A DNA stretch of 64,000 bases from Spirochaeta lutea (GTDB taxonomy: Bacteria > Spirochaetota > Spirochaetia > DSM-27196 > Salinispiraceae). Each line of letters starts with the position of its first letter. Position 1 is the stretch's first letter. The position numbers were made by a program, and so were the translations under genes. This document shows, one piece after another, positions 7,878 to 16,537 of this stretch. The notes below the pieces were generated by a model. That model was not told where the DNA came from, searched no databases, and was given only the letters and a program-made list of their open reading frames with translations. Location of the stretch: NCBI RefSeq assembly GCF_000758165.1, contig NZ_JNUP01000072.1, positions 164,496 to 228,495 of the forward strand, written 5' to 3'.

Positions 7878-7907
7878 TTGCACTCTCCCGCTGATACATG
7901 CCATTAT
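7878..7907 (+). promoter_or_regulatory. Promoter of the ABC exporter gene, leaderless type
   Basis: TTGCAC at 7878-7883, an 18-base spacer and CATTAT at 7902-7907, eight bases before the ATG at 7916. The earlier in-frame ATG at 7898 lies within the promoter. Confidence 0.45.
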
Positions 7908-7915
7908 TTTTGACT

Positions 7916-9691
7916 ATGAGTAAGCAATCCCATCCTCTGATACGCCTGCTTTCCTACCTAACCCCCTTTCGCGGAAAGGTAGTGCTTGCGAGCCTTTTTT
8001 CGGTCCTTAATAAGCTCTTCGATCTGGCCCCGCCGGCCCTCATCGGTGCAGCGGTAGATATCGTCGTCCAGGGAAAAAACAGTCTCATCGGCCGTCTCGG
8101 TTTTCCCGAGCCGGGAGACCAGCTCCTGGTCCTCGGGGGAGTAACCGCCCTCATTTGGATCCTGGAATCGTTCTTCGAGTATCTCTTTCAGGTGTATTGG
8201 CGGAACCTCGCCCAGCTAACCCAGGATCGCCTGCGCAAGGATACCTACCGTCATGTCCAAAACCTCGAACTTGCCTACTTTGAGGACCGCTCCACCGGGG
8301 GGCTCATCTCCATTCTCGGGGATGACGTAAACCAGTTGGAACGCTTCCTGGATCACGGGGCGAACGATCTCATTCAGGTAGCCGTCACCGTTCTGGTTAT
8401 CGGAAGCCTATTTATGGTCTCTGCTCCGGAAATAGGATGGATGGCATTATTACCCATGCCCTTCATTATTGCAGGCTCGGTCTGGTTTCAAAAAAAGCTC
8501 ACCCCGGGTTACGCCTCAGTACGGGAACAGGCAGCCTCGGTCAACGGCCAGTTGGTGAATAACCTGGGCGGGATTGCAACCATCAAAAGCTTCGGGACCG
8601 AAGAGTATGAGAACCGCCGCATTGCAGGTCTGTCGGAACACTACCGAAAGGCCAACGAAGGGGTCATCAAACTGAGTTCCGCCTTTGTCCCCCTTATTCG
8701 GATGCTTATACTCTCCGGATTCATCGGAATTTTAATCTTTGCCGGGTTAAAAACCCTGAGGGGCGACATGGAAGTGGGGCTGTACAGCCTGCTGATCTTT
8801 GTAACCCAACGGCTGCTCTGGCCCCTTACCCGTCTGGGTCAGACCTTTGATCTCTTTCAACGGGCCATGGCAAGCACCCGACGTATCATGAATCTCCTGG
8901 ACACCCGGGAACATCTGCCCCGGGGTGACAAGCCCCTGGACAAGTATTCCATCACCGGTGCGTACAACCTCAAGGACGTACACTTCCAGTACCGGAGCGG
9001 CCCCCCGGTACTCAGAGGGCTGAGCCTCACCATTCCTCCGGGAAAAACCACCGGGATCGTTGGAGCCACCGGAGCCGGAAAGAGCAGCCTCATAAAACTC
9101 CTAACCCGGTTCTACGATGTTACCGCAGGGTCCATCACCCTGGACGGTATAGACATCCGGGAATACCGCAATGAGGATCTAGTGCATGCCGCAGGACTTG
9201 TTAGTCAGGATGTATTTCTGTTTCACGGGTCGGTGGCGGATAACATTGCCTATGGAAGCTTTCAGGCAACCGCGGATCAGATCATTCAAGTGGCGAAGCA
9301 CGCCGAGGCCCACGAGTTTATCCGCTCCCTCCCCCAGGGCTACGAAACCCTGGTAGGGGAACGCGGGCAGAAGCTCTCGGGGGGGCAGCGTCAGCGTATC
9401 TCCATTGCCCGGGCGCTACTGAAAAATCCGCCGGTTCTTATTCTGGATGAGGCCACCTCGTCGGTGGATAACGAAACCGAGGCCGCCATACAGCGATCCC
9501 TCTTGCATATTTCCCAGGGCCGGACGACCATCGTCATCGCCCACCGTCTCTCCACCATCCGTCACGCCGACCAAATCCTCGTCCTGGACGCAGGAACCCT
9601 GGCCGAGCGGGGAACCCACCAGGAACTCATCCAGGCAGGGGGAATCTACGCAGGGCTGTGGAAGGTTCAATCCGGCTTGGCAGTGCAGTAG
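7916..9691 (+). CDS. ABC exporter, fused membrane and ATPase domains
   Basis: A 591-residue half-transporter of the type IV (MsbA/multidrug-like) exporters. The first 310 residues form a six-helix membrane domain (for example VLGGVTALIWILESFFEYLF and LILSGFIGILIFAGL). The nucleotide-binding domain has Walker A GATGAGKSS near residue 383, Q-loop VSQDVFLFHGSVADN, signature LSGGQRQR, Walker B VLILDEATSSVD and the switch His in IVIAHRLSTIRHAD, all intact. It should act as a homodimer, or as a heterodimer with a partner not in this window. The substrate is not predictable. Convergent with valS, with a GC-rich hairpin between them. Confidence 0.9.
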   Translation: MSKQSHPLIRLLSYLTPFRGKVVLASLFSVLNKLFDLAPPALIGAAVDIVVQGKNSLIGRLGFPEPGDQLLVLGGVTALIWILESFFEYLFQVYWRNLAQLTQDRLRKDTYRHVQNLELAYFEDRSTGGLISILGDDVNQLERFLDHGANDLIQVAVTVLVIGSLFMVSAPEIGWMALLPMPFIIAGSVWFQKKLTPGYASVREQAASVNGQLVNNLGGIATIKSFGTEEYENRRIAGLSEHYRKANEGVIKLSSAFVPLIRMLILSGFIGILIFAGLKTLRGDMEVGLYSLLIFVTQRLLWPLTRLGQTFDLFQRAMASTRRIMNLLDTREHLPRGDKPLDKYSITGAYNLKDVHFQYRSGPPVLRGLSLTIPPGKTTGIVGATGAGKSSLIKLLTRFYDVTAGSITLDGIDIREYRNEDLVHAAGLVSQDVFLFHGSVADNIAYGSFQATADQIIQVAKHAEAHEFIRSLPQGYETLVGERGQKLSGGQRQRISIARALLKNPPVLILDEATSSVDNETEAAIQRSLLHISQGRTTIVIAHRLSTIRHADQILVLDAGTLAERGTHQELIQAGGIYAGLWKVQSGLAVQ

Positions 9692-9699
9692 CGCAGAAC

Positions 9700-9750
9700 C
9701 GGCGGTACGCTCCCATGGGTACGAACCCGTACCCTAGCGGGGTACCGCCG
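9700..9750. terminator. Nested GC-rich hairpins between convergent genes
   Basis: CGGCGGTAC at 9700-9708 pairs with GTACCGCCG at 9742-9750. Inside, GGGTACG at 9717-9723 pairs with CGTACCC at 9728-9734. There is no T-run, but the position between two convergent stops suits a bidirectional terminator. Confidence 0.5.
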
Positions 9751-9758
9751 ATACCGCC

Positions 9759-12467
9759 TCAGGCCTGAAGGTCCTCAATGTATCCTTCCATCTTCGCAAT
9801 CAGCTCGGATAGTTCCTCCCGGCGCTGACGTTCCTGTTCGATATACTCTTCCTTGGCATTGGATAGGAAGGCATCATTACTCAACCGCTTCTCAATACCG
9901 CTAAGGGTCTTGGATTCCTTCTCAATACTCTTTCGAAGCCGGGCGATGGCAGCCTCCACATCGATATACTCACGGATATAGACGTACGCCTCAAACCCCA
10001 CCCCCGGGGCCGCCAGGGCGCCGGTGGTATCCGGTTTATCCTGACAGTACTCCAGCACCTCGGTTCCGGTAAGCAACCGGATCAGCTCATCATGGGACTC
10101 GAAAAATTCCCGGTGGTGAAATCCCTCTTCAAACCGGAGGGAAAAGCGGATTTTCCGGGTAGGCGGAACGGTAAACTCACTCCGCAGGGTCCGTACCTTT
10201 CTAATCAAATCCTGGAGGGATTCAAAGGCCAGAGCCTCGCCGGGGAAGTCCCTCCAGTCTTCAGCCTCGGGAAAACCCTCGGCAATCAACGCCCGGCCAG
10301 ATTCAAGACCAAGACTAGCGGCAATATCCGAATCTGCCACCTGGGGTAGTTTCTGGAAAATCTCCTCGGTCAAGAACGGTAGAAAGGGATGGAGCAGTTT
10401 CAGCGACTCTTCCAAGACATACATGAGAATGGAAACCGTCCTGTTCATCTCATCCTCATCCCCTGAACCCAGCCCCAGCTTGCTTGCTTCGATATACCAG
10501 TCACAGAAATCATTCCAGAAAAACTCGTAGGCCGCACTGGTGGCATCGTTGAACCGGTAGGTGTCCATGGCCCCCCGAACCTGGGCCGCACACCGGTTTA
10601 GGCGGTGGAGAATCCACCGGTCCACATCCCTCAGCCCCCCTAACTCACCCCTGGCGATGGACTGAACCCGATACAGGGTCCGGCCCTCGAGGTTCATCAG
10701 CAGGTAGCGGCTGGCATTCCATATTTTATTGGCAAAGCGGCTGCCAAGCCCAAAGGTTTGCTTATCCAGCAAGATATCCTGCCCCTGGGCGGCCAGGAAG
10801 GCCAGGGTAAACTTGAGGGCATCGGCGCCGTACTCATCCACAATCTCCAGGGGATCAATCCCGTTTCCCAGGCTTTTTGACATCTTCCGACCCTTTTTAT
10901 CCCGAACCAGACCGGTAATGTAGATGTCCTTAAAGGGTACCTCACCCATGAACTCAAGGCTGGCCATGATCATCCTGGCTATCCAGAAAAAGATAATGTC
11001 ATACCCGGAAACCAGGGCCGTGGTGGGGAAAAACCGAGCCATATCCTCGGTATCCTCGGGCCAACCCATAACACTGAAGGGCCAAAGCCAGCTGGAAAAC
11101 CAGGTGTCCAAAACATCCTCGTCCTGACGCAACCGCCGACCCGCATTCCCCGGATCCTGGGTCGGATCAGTCCGGCTTACAATCATCTCCCCGGTATCTT
11201 CATCATACCAAACCGGGATCCGATGACCCCACCAAAGCTGCCGGCTGATACACCAATCACGGATATTCCGCATCCAGTGGGTGTAGGTATTCTCCCATTT
11301 TTTCGGATAGAAGGTGATCTTCCCGTCCTCCCAGGCCCTCAGCGCCTTCTGGGCCAGGGGCTGCATTCGAACAAACCATTGTTCAGAGAGGTAGGGTTCA
11401 ATCACCGTATCGGTGCGGTAACAGTGACCGACCTGATGCACATGGTCCTCCGCATCCACGAAGAACCCCTCCTCCTCCATCCTTCGTACCACGGCCTTCC
11501 GCGCTTCTTGCATGGAAAGCCCGCGGTATTCCGACGGAACGGAAGCATTCAGGGTGCCGTCGGGGTTCATAATATTGATCAGCTCTAGGTCATGCCGTTT
11601 TCCGATTTCGTAATCGTTGGGATCATGGGCTGGGGTGATTTTAACGGCACCGGTACCAAACTCCCGGTCTACGTACCCATCAGCAATGATGGGAATCAAC
11701 CGATCCGTCAACGGCAGCCGTACCTTGGTGCCTACCAACCCAGCATACCGCTCGTCTTCGGGATGCACCGCGATAGCCGTATCCCCCAACATGGTCTCCG
11801 GCCGGGTCGTTGCAATCTGAACAAACCCGGATCCGTCCTCCAGGGGGTACCGAAAGTGGTAGAGTTTTCCCTTCACTTCCTTAAACTCAACCTCATCATC
11901 CGACAGCGCAGATTGCACCCCCACGGACCAGTTTACCAGGTAGGTTCCCTTGTAGATGAGGCCGCGCTCATATAAGGAGACAAACACCTCTTTGACAGCA
12001 TCGCTCAAGCCCTGGTCCAGGGTAAACCGCTCCCGGGTCCAATCGCAGCTCGCTCCGATCTTCTTGAGCTGATCCGTTATTATCCGATGGTGTTCTTCCT
12101 TAACCTTCCAGGTTTCATCCAGGAAGGCCCGGCGTCCCAGCTCCTCACGGCTGGTCCCATGCTTCCGCAGTCGCTTTTCTACGATGTTCTGGGTCGCGAT
12201 TCCTGCATGGTCGGTACCGGGTACCCAGAGAGTAGGGTCGCCCTTCATGCGGTGGTAGCGAACCAGTATGTCCTGGAGACTATTGTTCAAACCGTGTCCG
12301 AGGTGGAGTACACCCGTGACATTAGGGGGAGGAATGACCACTACATAGGGGTTCTCACCGTCCTTCGGGGTTCTGGGCTGAAAATACCCCCCCTGCTCCC
12401 AGTAATGGTAGATCCGGTTTTCGAAGTCCCGGGGATTGTACGTCTTTTCAAGTTCAATGGCTTTCAT
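9759..12467 (-). CDS. valS: Valyl-tRNA synthetase
   Basis: A 902-residue class Ia synthetase that charges tRNA-Val and edits misactivated Thr. The catalytic domain has the HIGH-type motif in PPNVTGVLHLGHG (residues 47-59) and KMSKS in GRKMSKSLGNG (about 527). The inserted editing domain contains TTRPETMLGDTAIAVHP. The anticodon-binding domain follows, and the last about 70 residues form the family's C-terminal coiled-coil arm (IARLRKSIEKESKTLSGIEKRL). The length matches the family (about 880-950). A GGGAGGAG ribosome binding site precedes the ATG at 12467. It has its own promoter and is separate from the upstream acetyltransferase gene. Confidence 0.98.
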   Translation of the reverse strand: MKAIELEKTYNPRDFENRIYHYWEQGGYFQPRTPKDGENPYVVVIPPPNVTGVLHLGHGLNNSLQDILVRYHRMKGDPTLWVPGTDHAGIATQNIVEKRLRKHGTSREELGRRAFLDETWKVKEEHHRIITDQLKKIGASCDWTRERFTLDQGLSDAVKEVFVSLYERGLIYKGTYLVNWSVGVQSALSDDEVEFKEVKGKLYHFRYPLEDGSGFVQIATTRPETMLGDTAIAVHPEDERYAGLVGTKVRLPLTDRLIPIIADGYVDREFGTGAVKITPAHDPNDYEIGKRHDLELINIMNPDGTLNASVPSEYRGLSMQEARKAVVRRMEEEGFFVDAEDHVHQVGHCYRTDTVIEPYLSEQWFVRMQPLAQKALRAWEDGKITFYPKKWENTYTHWMRNIRDWCISRQLWWGHRIPVWYDEDTGEMIVSRTDPTQDPGNAGRRLRQDEDVLDTWFSSWLWPFSVMGWPEDTEDMARFFPTTALVSGYDIIFFWIARMIMASLEFMGEVPFKDIYITGLVRDKKGRKMSKSLGNGIDPLEIVDEYGADALKFTLAFLAAQGQDILLDKQTFGLGSRFANKIWNASRYLLMNLEGRTLYRVQSIARGELGGLRDVDRWILHRLNRCAAQVRGAMDTYRFNDATSAAYEFFWNDFCDWYIEASKLGLGSGDEDEMNRTVSILMYVLEESLKLLHPFLPFLTEEIFQKLPQVADSDIAASLGLESGRALIAEGFPEAEDWRDFPGEALAFESLQDLIRKVRTLRSEFTVPPTRKIRFSLRFEEGFHHREFFESHDELIRLLTGTEVLEYCQDKPDTTGALAAPGVGFEAYVYIREYIDVEAAIARLRKSIEKESKTLSGIEKRLSNDAFLSNAKEEYIEQERQRREELSELIAKMEGYIEDLQA

Positions 12468-12493
12468 AGCTCCTCCCTCTCATTTAGAAGGGG

Positions 12494-12523
12494 AGTGTAT
12501 CAAAAAAAACAGCAGGCGTTCAA
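12494..12523 (-). promoter_or_regulatory. valS promoter
   Basis: On the minus strand TTGAAC (12523-12518), an 18-base spacer that includes a T-run, and TACACT (12499-12494). The leader is about 20 bases and carries the strong ribosome binding site. Confidence 0.55.
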
Positions 12524-12596
12524 GAAAGCACCATTGAAGCCCTTCCCCCCTCACCCAGGGGATGGTAATCCGGTTCAGCCCCTGGCTGGTCGTTGC

Positions 12597-13730
12597 CTAC
12601 CAGGAGTCACGGTAGAGCCGGTAGGTCTTGGTGCGTTCAAGCCCCAGATTAACCAATGCTCGGTTCATTCGATGGTTGTTCTCCAAGATCCAATTAGCCT
12701 CCAGGCGAATCCCCCGGGGAGCCAGGGCCTCGTACAGACTCATGTACAGCAGGGCATCCAAACCCCGGCCGTGGTACTCCGGCAGCACCGCCAGGCCGAA
12801 GAGACGGTAATCCCGTACCCGCGGCAGGGTTGTCAGCAGGTGAGTCCACCCGAAGGGCAAAAGCCTGCCCCTGGTTTTCTCCAGCACGAGGTTAAAATCA
12901 GGCCACCCCAGACAGAACCCCACGGGGCGCCCCTGATCCTCTACAAACCAGATTGCCCTGGGATCGATGATGGGCCGCAGTCGCTTTACCATATCCCCCA
13001 TCACCTCTCGGCTCACCGGTACGTAGCCCCAATTCGCAGCAAGGGCGATATTAGAAATTTCGTAGATGGCGTCAGCCTCCCGGTCAATCCGCCGGGGATC
13101 AAAGGGCCGCAGGGAAAACCCGGGATTTCGCTTAAAGAATAGTTCCCGAAAGCGCTGATAGCGGTGGGGTATGGTGTAGCCGGTTTTGGCATCGGCTTGG
13201 TATGCATACAGATCCATTGCCTTTTCCAGACCAGCCATGATGAGATTGTCATGGTAATACCGGTAGTTGTAGGGGGTAAGAAACATGGCGGACTCATCAA
13301 ACCCCTGAATCAACACCCCCCAAAATTCCGCCACCGGGTTAATGGGTCCGAGAATCCCCCGCAACCCCCGATCAGCAGCCCAGACCTTAGCACGGTCCAT
13401 GAGAGATTTGGTTACCCTCCGGTCGTTCACCGCATCGTAGGCGCCGAATAGGGCAACCTGTTCCCCTTGGGACTCATTGAAGGCCCGGTCATGGTACACC
13501 ATCAGCCGCCCCAGGGGCCTCTCCCGGGTGATGTCCTGAGAATCGTAGGCAAGCAAGAGGGTAAAATCCACACCATCCAGCATCGGGTTGGAGGATTGAT
13601 ATCCCCGACGTTCATCCGACCAGAGGGGCGGTACCCATCGGGATTCCTGGGCATAGAGCCGTGCGGGAAGACGATAGAACTGACGGTATAACCGGGGCGA
13701 ATCAACCTCTAAGACTTGGTAGGACTCCAT
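12597..13730 (-). CDS. GNAT-fold protein of the YghO type
   Basis: A 377-residue cytoplasmic protein of the large double-length GNAT-like family that includes E. coli YghO. Landmarks are the N-terminal PARLYAQESRWVPPLW, the central LRGILGPINPVAEFWGVLIQGF and a C-terminal acetyltransferase core with YRLFGLAVLPEYHGRGLDALLY, where the acetyl-CoA loop (Q/R-x-x-G-x-G/A) reads EYHGRGLD. The acceptor substrate of this family is unknown. The ATG follows the stop of the Crp-like regulator by eight bases, so the two form an operon. valS downstream has its own promoter. A 7-bp stem (CCAGGGG/CCCCTGG) lies downstream but is weak as a terminator. Confidence 0.8.
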   Translation of the reverse strand: MESYQVLEVDSPRLYRQFYRLPARLYAQESRWVPPLWSDERRGYQSSNPMLDGVDFTLLLAYDSQDITRERPLGRLMVYHDRAFNESQGEQVALFGAYDAVNDRRVTKSLMDRAKVWAADRGLRGILGPINPVAEFWGVLIQGFDESAMFLTPYNYRYYHDNLIMAGLEKAMDLYAYQADAKTGYTIPHRYQRFRELFFKRNPGFSLRPFDPRRIDREADAIYEISNIALAANWGYVPVSREVMGDMVKRLRPIIDPRAIWFVEDQGRPVGFCLGWPDFNLVLEKTRGRLLPFGWTHLLTTLPRVRDYRLFGLAVLPEYHGRGLDALLYMSLYEALAPRGIRLEANWILENNHRMNRALVNLGLERTKTYRLYRDSW

Positions 13731-13738
13731 AACCGCGG

Positions 13739-14968
13739 TTACCGTGCCACGGTATCCCGGCTTCGGGAGATCCGTTGGAGCTTCCGGTAATACTGAGCCT
13801 GTTTGAGAACCTCATCAATATCCGAGCAGAACACACGGTTTTCCATGGCCCGGATTTTGGGATTTTTCATGAGCTCCATGAGAGCACGATCACCCTCGGG
13901 CTTGCTGAGCCCCACCATATGAACCAACTCCTTAGCCCCGAAGTCAAAGGTATGCGCCTCGTTGGCCTTTATGGGTATCCTGTTTTTCTCCAGCTGGATA
14001 AGCAGGACATCGTAGAGTTTTCCTACCGGATCGCTCAGGAGGGTATTAGCAAGCTGTTTGTAAATAAACCAGATCCGCTCGGAAAGCAGGGTTGTCAGTC
14101 GGGAAATAATCTGGGGTTGGGTTTTTACCATCCGGGCGAAATTTTCCTTCGTAACCGCCAGTAACACCGAGTCCTCAAAGGCGATAGCGCTGGCACTACG
14201 GGGTTTATTTTCCAGGAGAGCCATCTCCCCGAAGATATCTCCCTGCTTGAGTACTGCGAGGAGCACCTCATTTCCGTTTACAATCTTGGTAATCTTAACC
14301 GACCCCTTTTGGATGATGTACAGCTCCTTCCCGGGCATCGCCTCAGAAAAGACCATGGTATCCTTGGGGTACTGCCGGGTAAAAGTCTCTGTCTCATCCT
14401 CCAGAAACACAGCCTTTGAATAGGGCTTGATCTTCATGATCCGCTGTTTCGCCGTATTCACATGCATTCCCTGGGGGCAGAACTTCAGATACTGGTAGTA
14501 GGCGTAATAGGCTTGATTGTACTGGTTCTGTTTTGCGTAGTACTCAGCCACCTCAAATAGATGGTTAATATCCTCATCCGCGTTAGTGGTTTTTTGGGTT
14601 AACCGGGCCAGGGCCTGGTCAAGATACCGCATACGCCGGGAAAAGCTCTCGATAATCTTCATGGCTACCGGGGTATTCCGTTCAATCAGGGTACCGTAAT
14701 TCTCACGGGTTACCGAGATCAGAGAACAATCGGTTATGGCCTGGGCTGTTTCAATATGACTGTGACCGGACATGGTAGCCACAACCCCGAAAAAATCTCC
14801 AGGCCCAAGGAGGTTCCCCCCCTCTTCAGCAACCACCTCAACCTCTTTGCTAATGCGGACCTTCCCCTGGCGAATAATAAAAAACTGATTTGCGTTCTGT
14901 TTACCTTCAACAATGATGTATGCACCTTTGTTAAAGTTCACCATGGAAAGCTGTAAAGGGTTGCTCAT
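13739..14968 (-). CDS. Crp-like regulator with two cyclic-nucleotide domains
   Basis: A 409-residue protein. Residues about 10-120 are a first cNMP-binding fold whose phosphate cassette is degraded (FGVVATMSGHSHIET, no FGE...R). Residues 140-185 look like a TPR-like helical pair (ADEDINHLFEVAEYYAKQ, AYYAYYQYLKFCP). Residues about 195-310 are a second cNMP-binding fold with an intact cassette (FGEMALLENKPRSA). The C-terminal about 90 residues are a Crp-type winged helix (FGAKELVHMVGLSKPEGDRAL as recognition region). The family is common in spirochaetes. A transcription factor responding to cAMP or cGMP through domain two is inferred. It heads an operon with the YghO-like gene. No cyclase with a recognisable catalytic motif is in the window. 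Confidence 0.85.
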   Translation of the reverse strand: MSNPLQLSMVNFNKGAYIIVEGKQNANQFFIIRQGKVRISKEVEVVAEEGGNLLGPGDFFGVVATMSGHSHIETAQAITDCSLISVTRENYGTLIERNTPVAMKIIESFSRRMRYLDQALARLTQKTTNADEDINHLFEVAEYYAKQNQYNQAYYAYYQYLKFCPQGMHVNTAKQRIMKIKPYSKAVFLEDETETFTRQYPKDTMVFSEAMPGKELYIIQKGSVKITKIVNGNEVLLAVLKQGDIFGEMALLENKPRSASAIAFEDSVLLAVTKENFARMVKTQPQIISRLTTLLSERIWFIYKQLANTLLSDPVGKLYDVLLIQLEKNRIPIKANEAHTFDFGAKELVHMVGLSKPEGDRALMELMKNPKIRAMENRVFCSDIDEVLKQAQYYRKLQRISRSRDTVAR

Positions 14969-14997
14969 ACCGTATCCCGTAGTTAGTCTTAGTTCAA

Positions 14998-15026
14998 AGT
15001 ATACGGAGCGCCCTGGGCTAAGTCAA
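14998..15026 (-). promoter_or_regulatory. Promoter of the Crp-like operon
   Basis: TTGACT (15026-15021), exactly 17 bases, TATACT (15003-14998) on the minus strand. The leader to the ATG at 14968 is about 22 bases and has no strong ribosome binding site. Confidence 0.7.
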
Positions 15027-15091
15027 TTGTGATAGCCTGGGAACTTCTTCCTCCAGGATAATCATTTCCGGAATCGCTCCATCCAATACAA

Positions 15092-15118
15092 AAAACCCGA
15101 GGATTTTCCTCGGGTTTT
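15092..15118 (-). terminator. Bidirectional terminator after glyA
   Basis: A perfect 12-bp stem (AAAACCCGAGGA with TCCTCGGGTTTT) and a three-base loop. It ends in a T-run on either strand. It closes glyA and lies between the glyA stop and the Crp promoter. Confidence 0.9.
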
Positions 15119-15149
15119 CCAGCATACCACATCTCCAAGGTTTTGCTAC

Positions 15150-16442
15150 CTATTGTTGTGAAGTTCTTGGGAATTTTGCACTGAACTGGGATACTGCATG
15201 GGCAACGGAAGCAACGGTAGCATCATCACCCTTGCTGGACAAAACGGTGTAGATGAACTCACCCACCGTACGCATATCATCCTCCTTCAGTCCCCGGGTC
15301 GTGAGGGCCGGGGTCCCGATCCGGATACCGCTGGTAACGAAGGGGCTCTTGGTATCGTAGGGAATGGCATTCTTGTTCACCGTAATGTTGGCCTTATCCA
15401 GCATCTGTTCCGCCTCTTTTCCGGTAATCCCCAGGCTGGTCACATCCATAAGCATCAGATGGTTATCCGTTCCTCCGGAGATGAGACGCAGCCCCTTGGA
15501 GGTAAAGTAATCAGCCAAGACCTTGGCGTTCTTGACGATTTGTTTCTGGTAATCCACGAAGGAGGGTTCTAGGGCTTCTTTAAATGCCACAGCTTTGGCG
15601 GCGATAATATGCATCAACGGTCCCCCCTGGATCCCAGGCATAATGGAAGAATCCAGCAACTCGCTCCACAGCTTGGTCCTGCCGGATTTTGCTGCCACCT
15701 TGCCGATGGTATTCTCCCCATCCTTACCGATGAGGATCATTCCGCCCCGGGGGCCACGAAGGGTCTTATGGGTGGTTGTTGTGGTGAAATGGCTTACCGG
15801 TACCGGGTTCGGGTGGAGTTTCGCTGCTACGAGACCGGCAATATGGGCCATATCCGTCATAAACAACGCCCCCACCTCATCGGCAATGGCGCGGAATCGA
15901 TCAAAATCTATGGTACGCGGATACGCCGATGCACCGGCAATTATTAATTTCGGCTTATGCTCCTGGGCAAGACGTAGAATCTCATCATAATTCAGGGTTT
16001 CTGTCTCTTTATCCACACCGTAGTGTACGGCATTGTACAGGGTACCGGATACCGACACGCTGGCCCCATGGGTGAGGTGTCCACCGTGAGCGAGGTCCAT
16101 ACCCAAGATGGTATCACCAGGCTCAAGGACGGTATTGTACACACCGATGTTCGCGCTTGATCCTGAGTGGGGTTGGACATTCACATGGTCTGCCCCGAAC
16201 AGCTGCTTCGCCCGGTCTCTGGCAAGGTCTTCCGCCATATCAACATATTCACATCCCCCGTAGTACCGTTTGCCAGGATACCCCTCGGCATACTTATCGG
16301 TAAGTACTGTACCGGCGGCCTCAAGTACCCCTGGAGAGGTAAAATTCTCCGATGCGATCATCTCCAGCTTCTCGATTTGCCGTTTTTCCTCTAGACGGAC
16401 TACCTTATACAGTTCGGGATCTACCTTTTCTAGTATAGACAC
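15150..16442 (-). CDS. glyA: Serine hydroxymethyltransferase
   Basis: A 430-residue PLP enzyme that interconverts serine and glycine with tetrahydrofolate, the main source of one-carbon units. Seen: [19 protein letters not shown] near the N-terminus, the YYGGCEYVD segment, and the PLP-lysine motif [15 protein letters not shown] at about residues 221-235. The length fits the family. I place the start at the GTG at 16442, preceded by AAGGAG with a six-base gap; this gives the usual N-terminus [11 protein letters not shown] longer in-frame ATG (27 extra residues) would start inside the promoter and is unlikely. Cytoplasmic, homodimer or tetramer. Monocistronic, between its own promoter and a strong terminator. 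Confidence 0.97.
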   Translation of the reverse strand: MSILEKVDPELYKVVRLEEKRQIEKLEMIASENFTSPGVLEAAGTVLTDKYAEGYPGKRYYGGCEYVDMAEDLARDRAKQLFGADHVNVQPHSGSSANIGVYNTVLEPGDTILGMDLAHGGHLTHGASVSVSGTLYNAVHYGVDKETETLNYDEILRLAQEHKPKLIIAGASAYPRTIDFDRFRAIADEVGALFMTDMAHIAGLVAAKLHPNPVPVSHFTTTTTHKTLRGPRGGMILIGKDGENTIGKVAAKSGRTKLWSELLDSSIMPGIQGGPLMHIIAAKAVAFKEALEPSFVDYQKQIVKNAKVLADYFTSKGLRLISGGTDNHLMLMDVTSLGITGKEAEQMLDKANITVNKNAIPYDTKSPFVTSGIRIGTPALTTRGLKEDDMRTVGEFIYTVLSSKGDDATVASVAHAVSQFSAKFPRTSQQ

Positions 16443-16478
16443 ATGTCGCTCCTTGCTTACGGGGGATTTTATGGCTGC

Positions 16479-16507
16479 AGGATACGGAATCGGAAATAAG
16501 ATGTCAA
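16479..16507 (-). promoter_or_regulatory. glyA promoter
   Basis: Minus-strand TTGACA (16507-16502), a 17-base spacer and TATCCT (16484-16479). The predicted start is about 16472, a 30-base leader to the GTG at 16442. Confidence 0.6.
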
Positions 16508-16537
16508 CAAAGCTCCCGGCCATCCGGGAATGAATTA

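Noticed and set aside
12540-12596. Terminator of the YghO-like gene
   Set aside because: The only stem (CCAGGGG/CCCCTGG) has a 19-base loop and no adjacent T-run; not listed as a feature.
12087-13142. Plus-strand frame of 351 codons across valS and the YghO-like gene
   Set aside because: It crosses the junction of two well-supported minus-strand genes and has no family signal.
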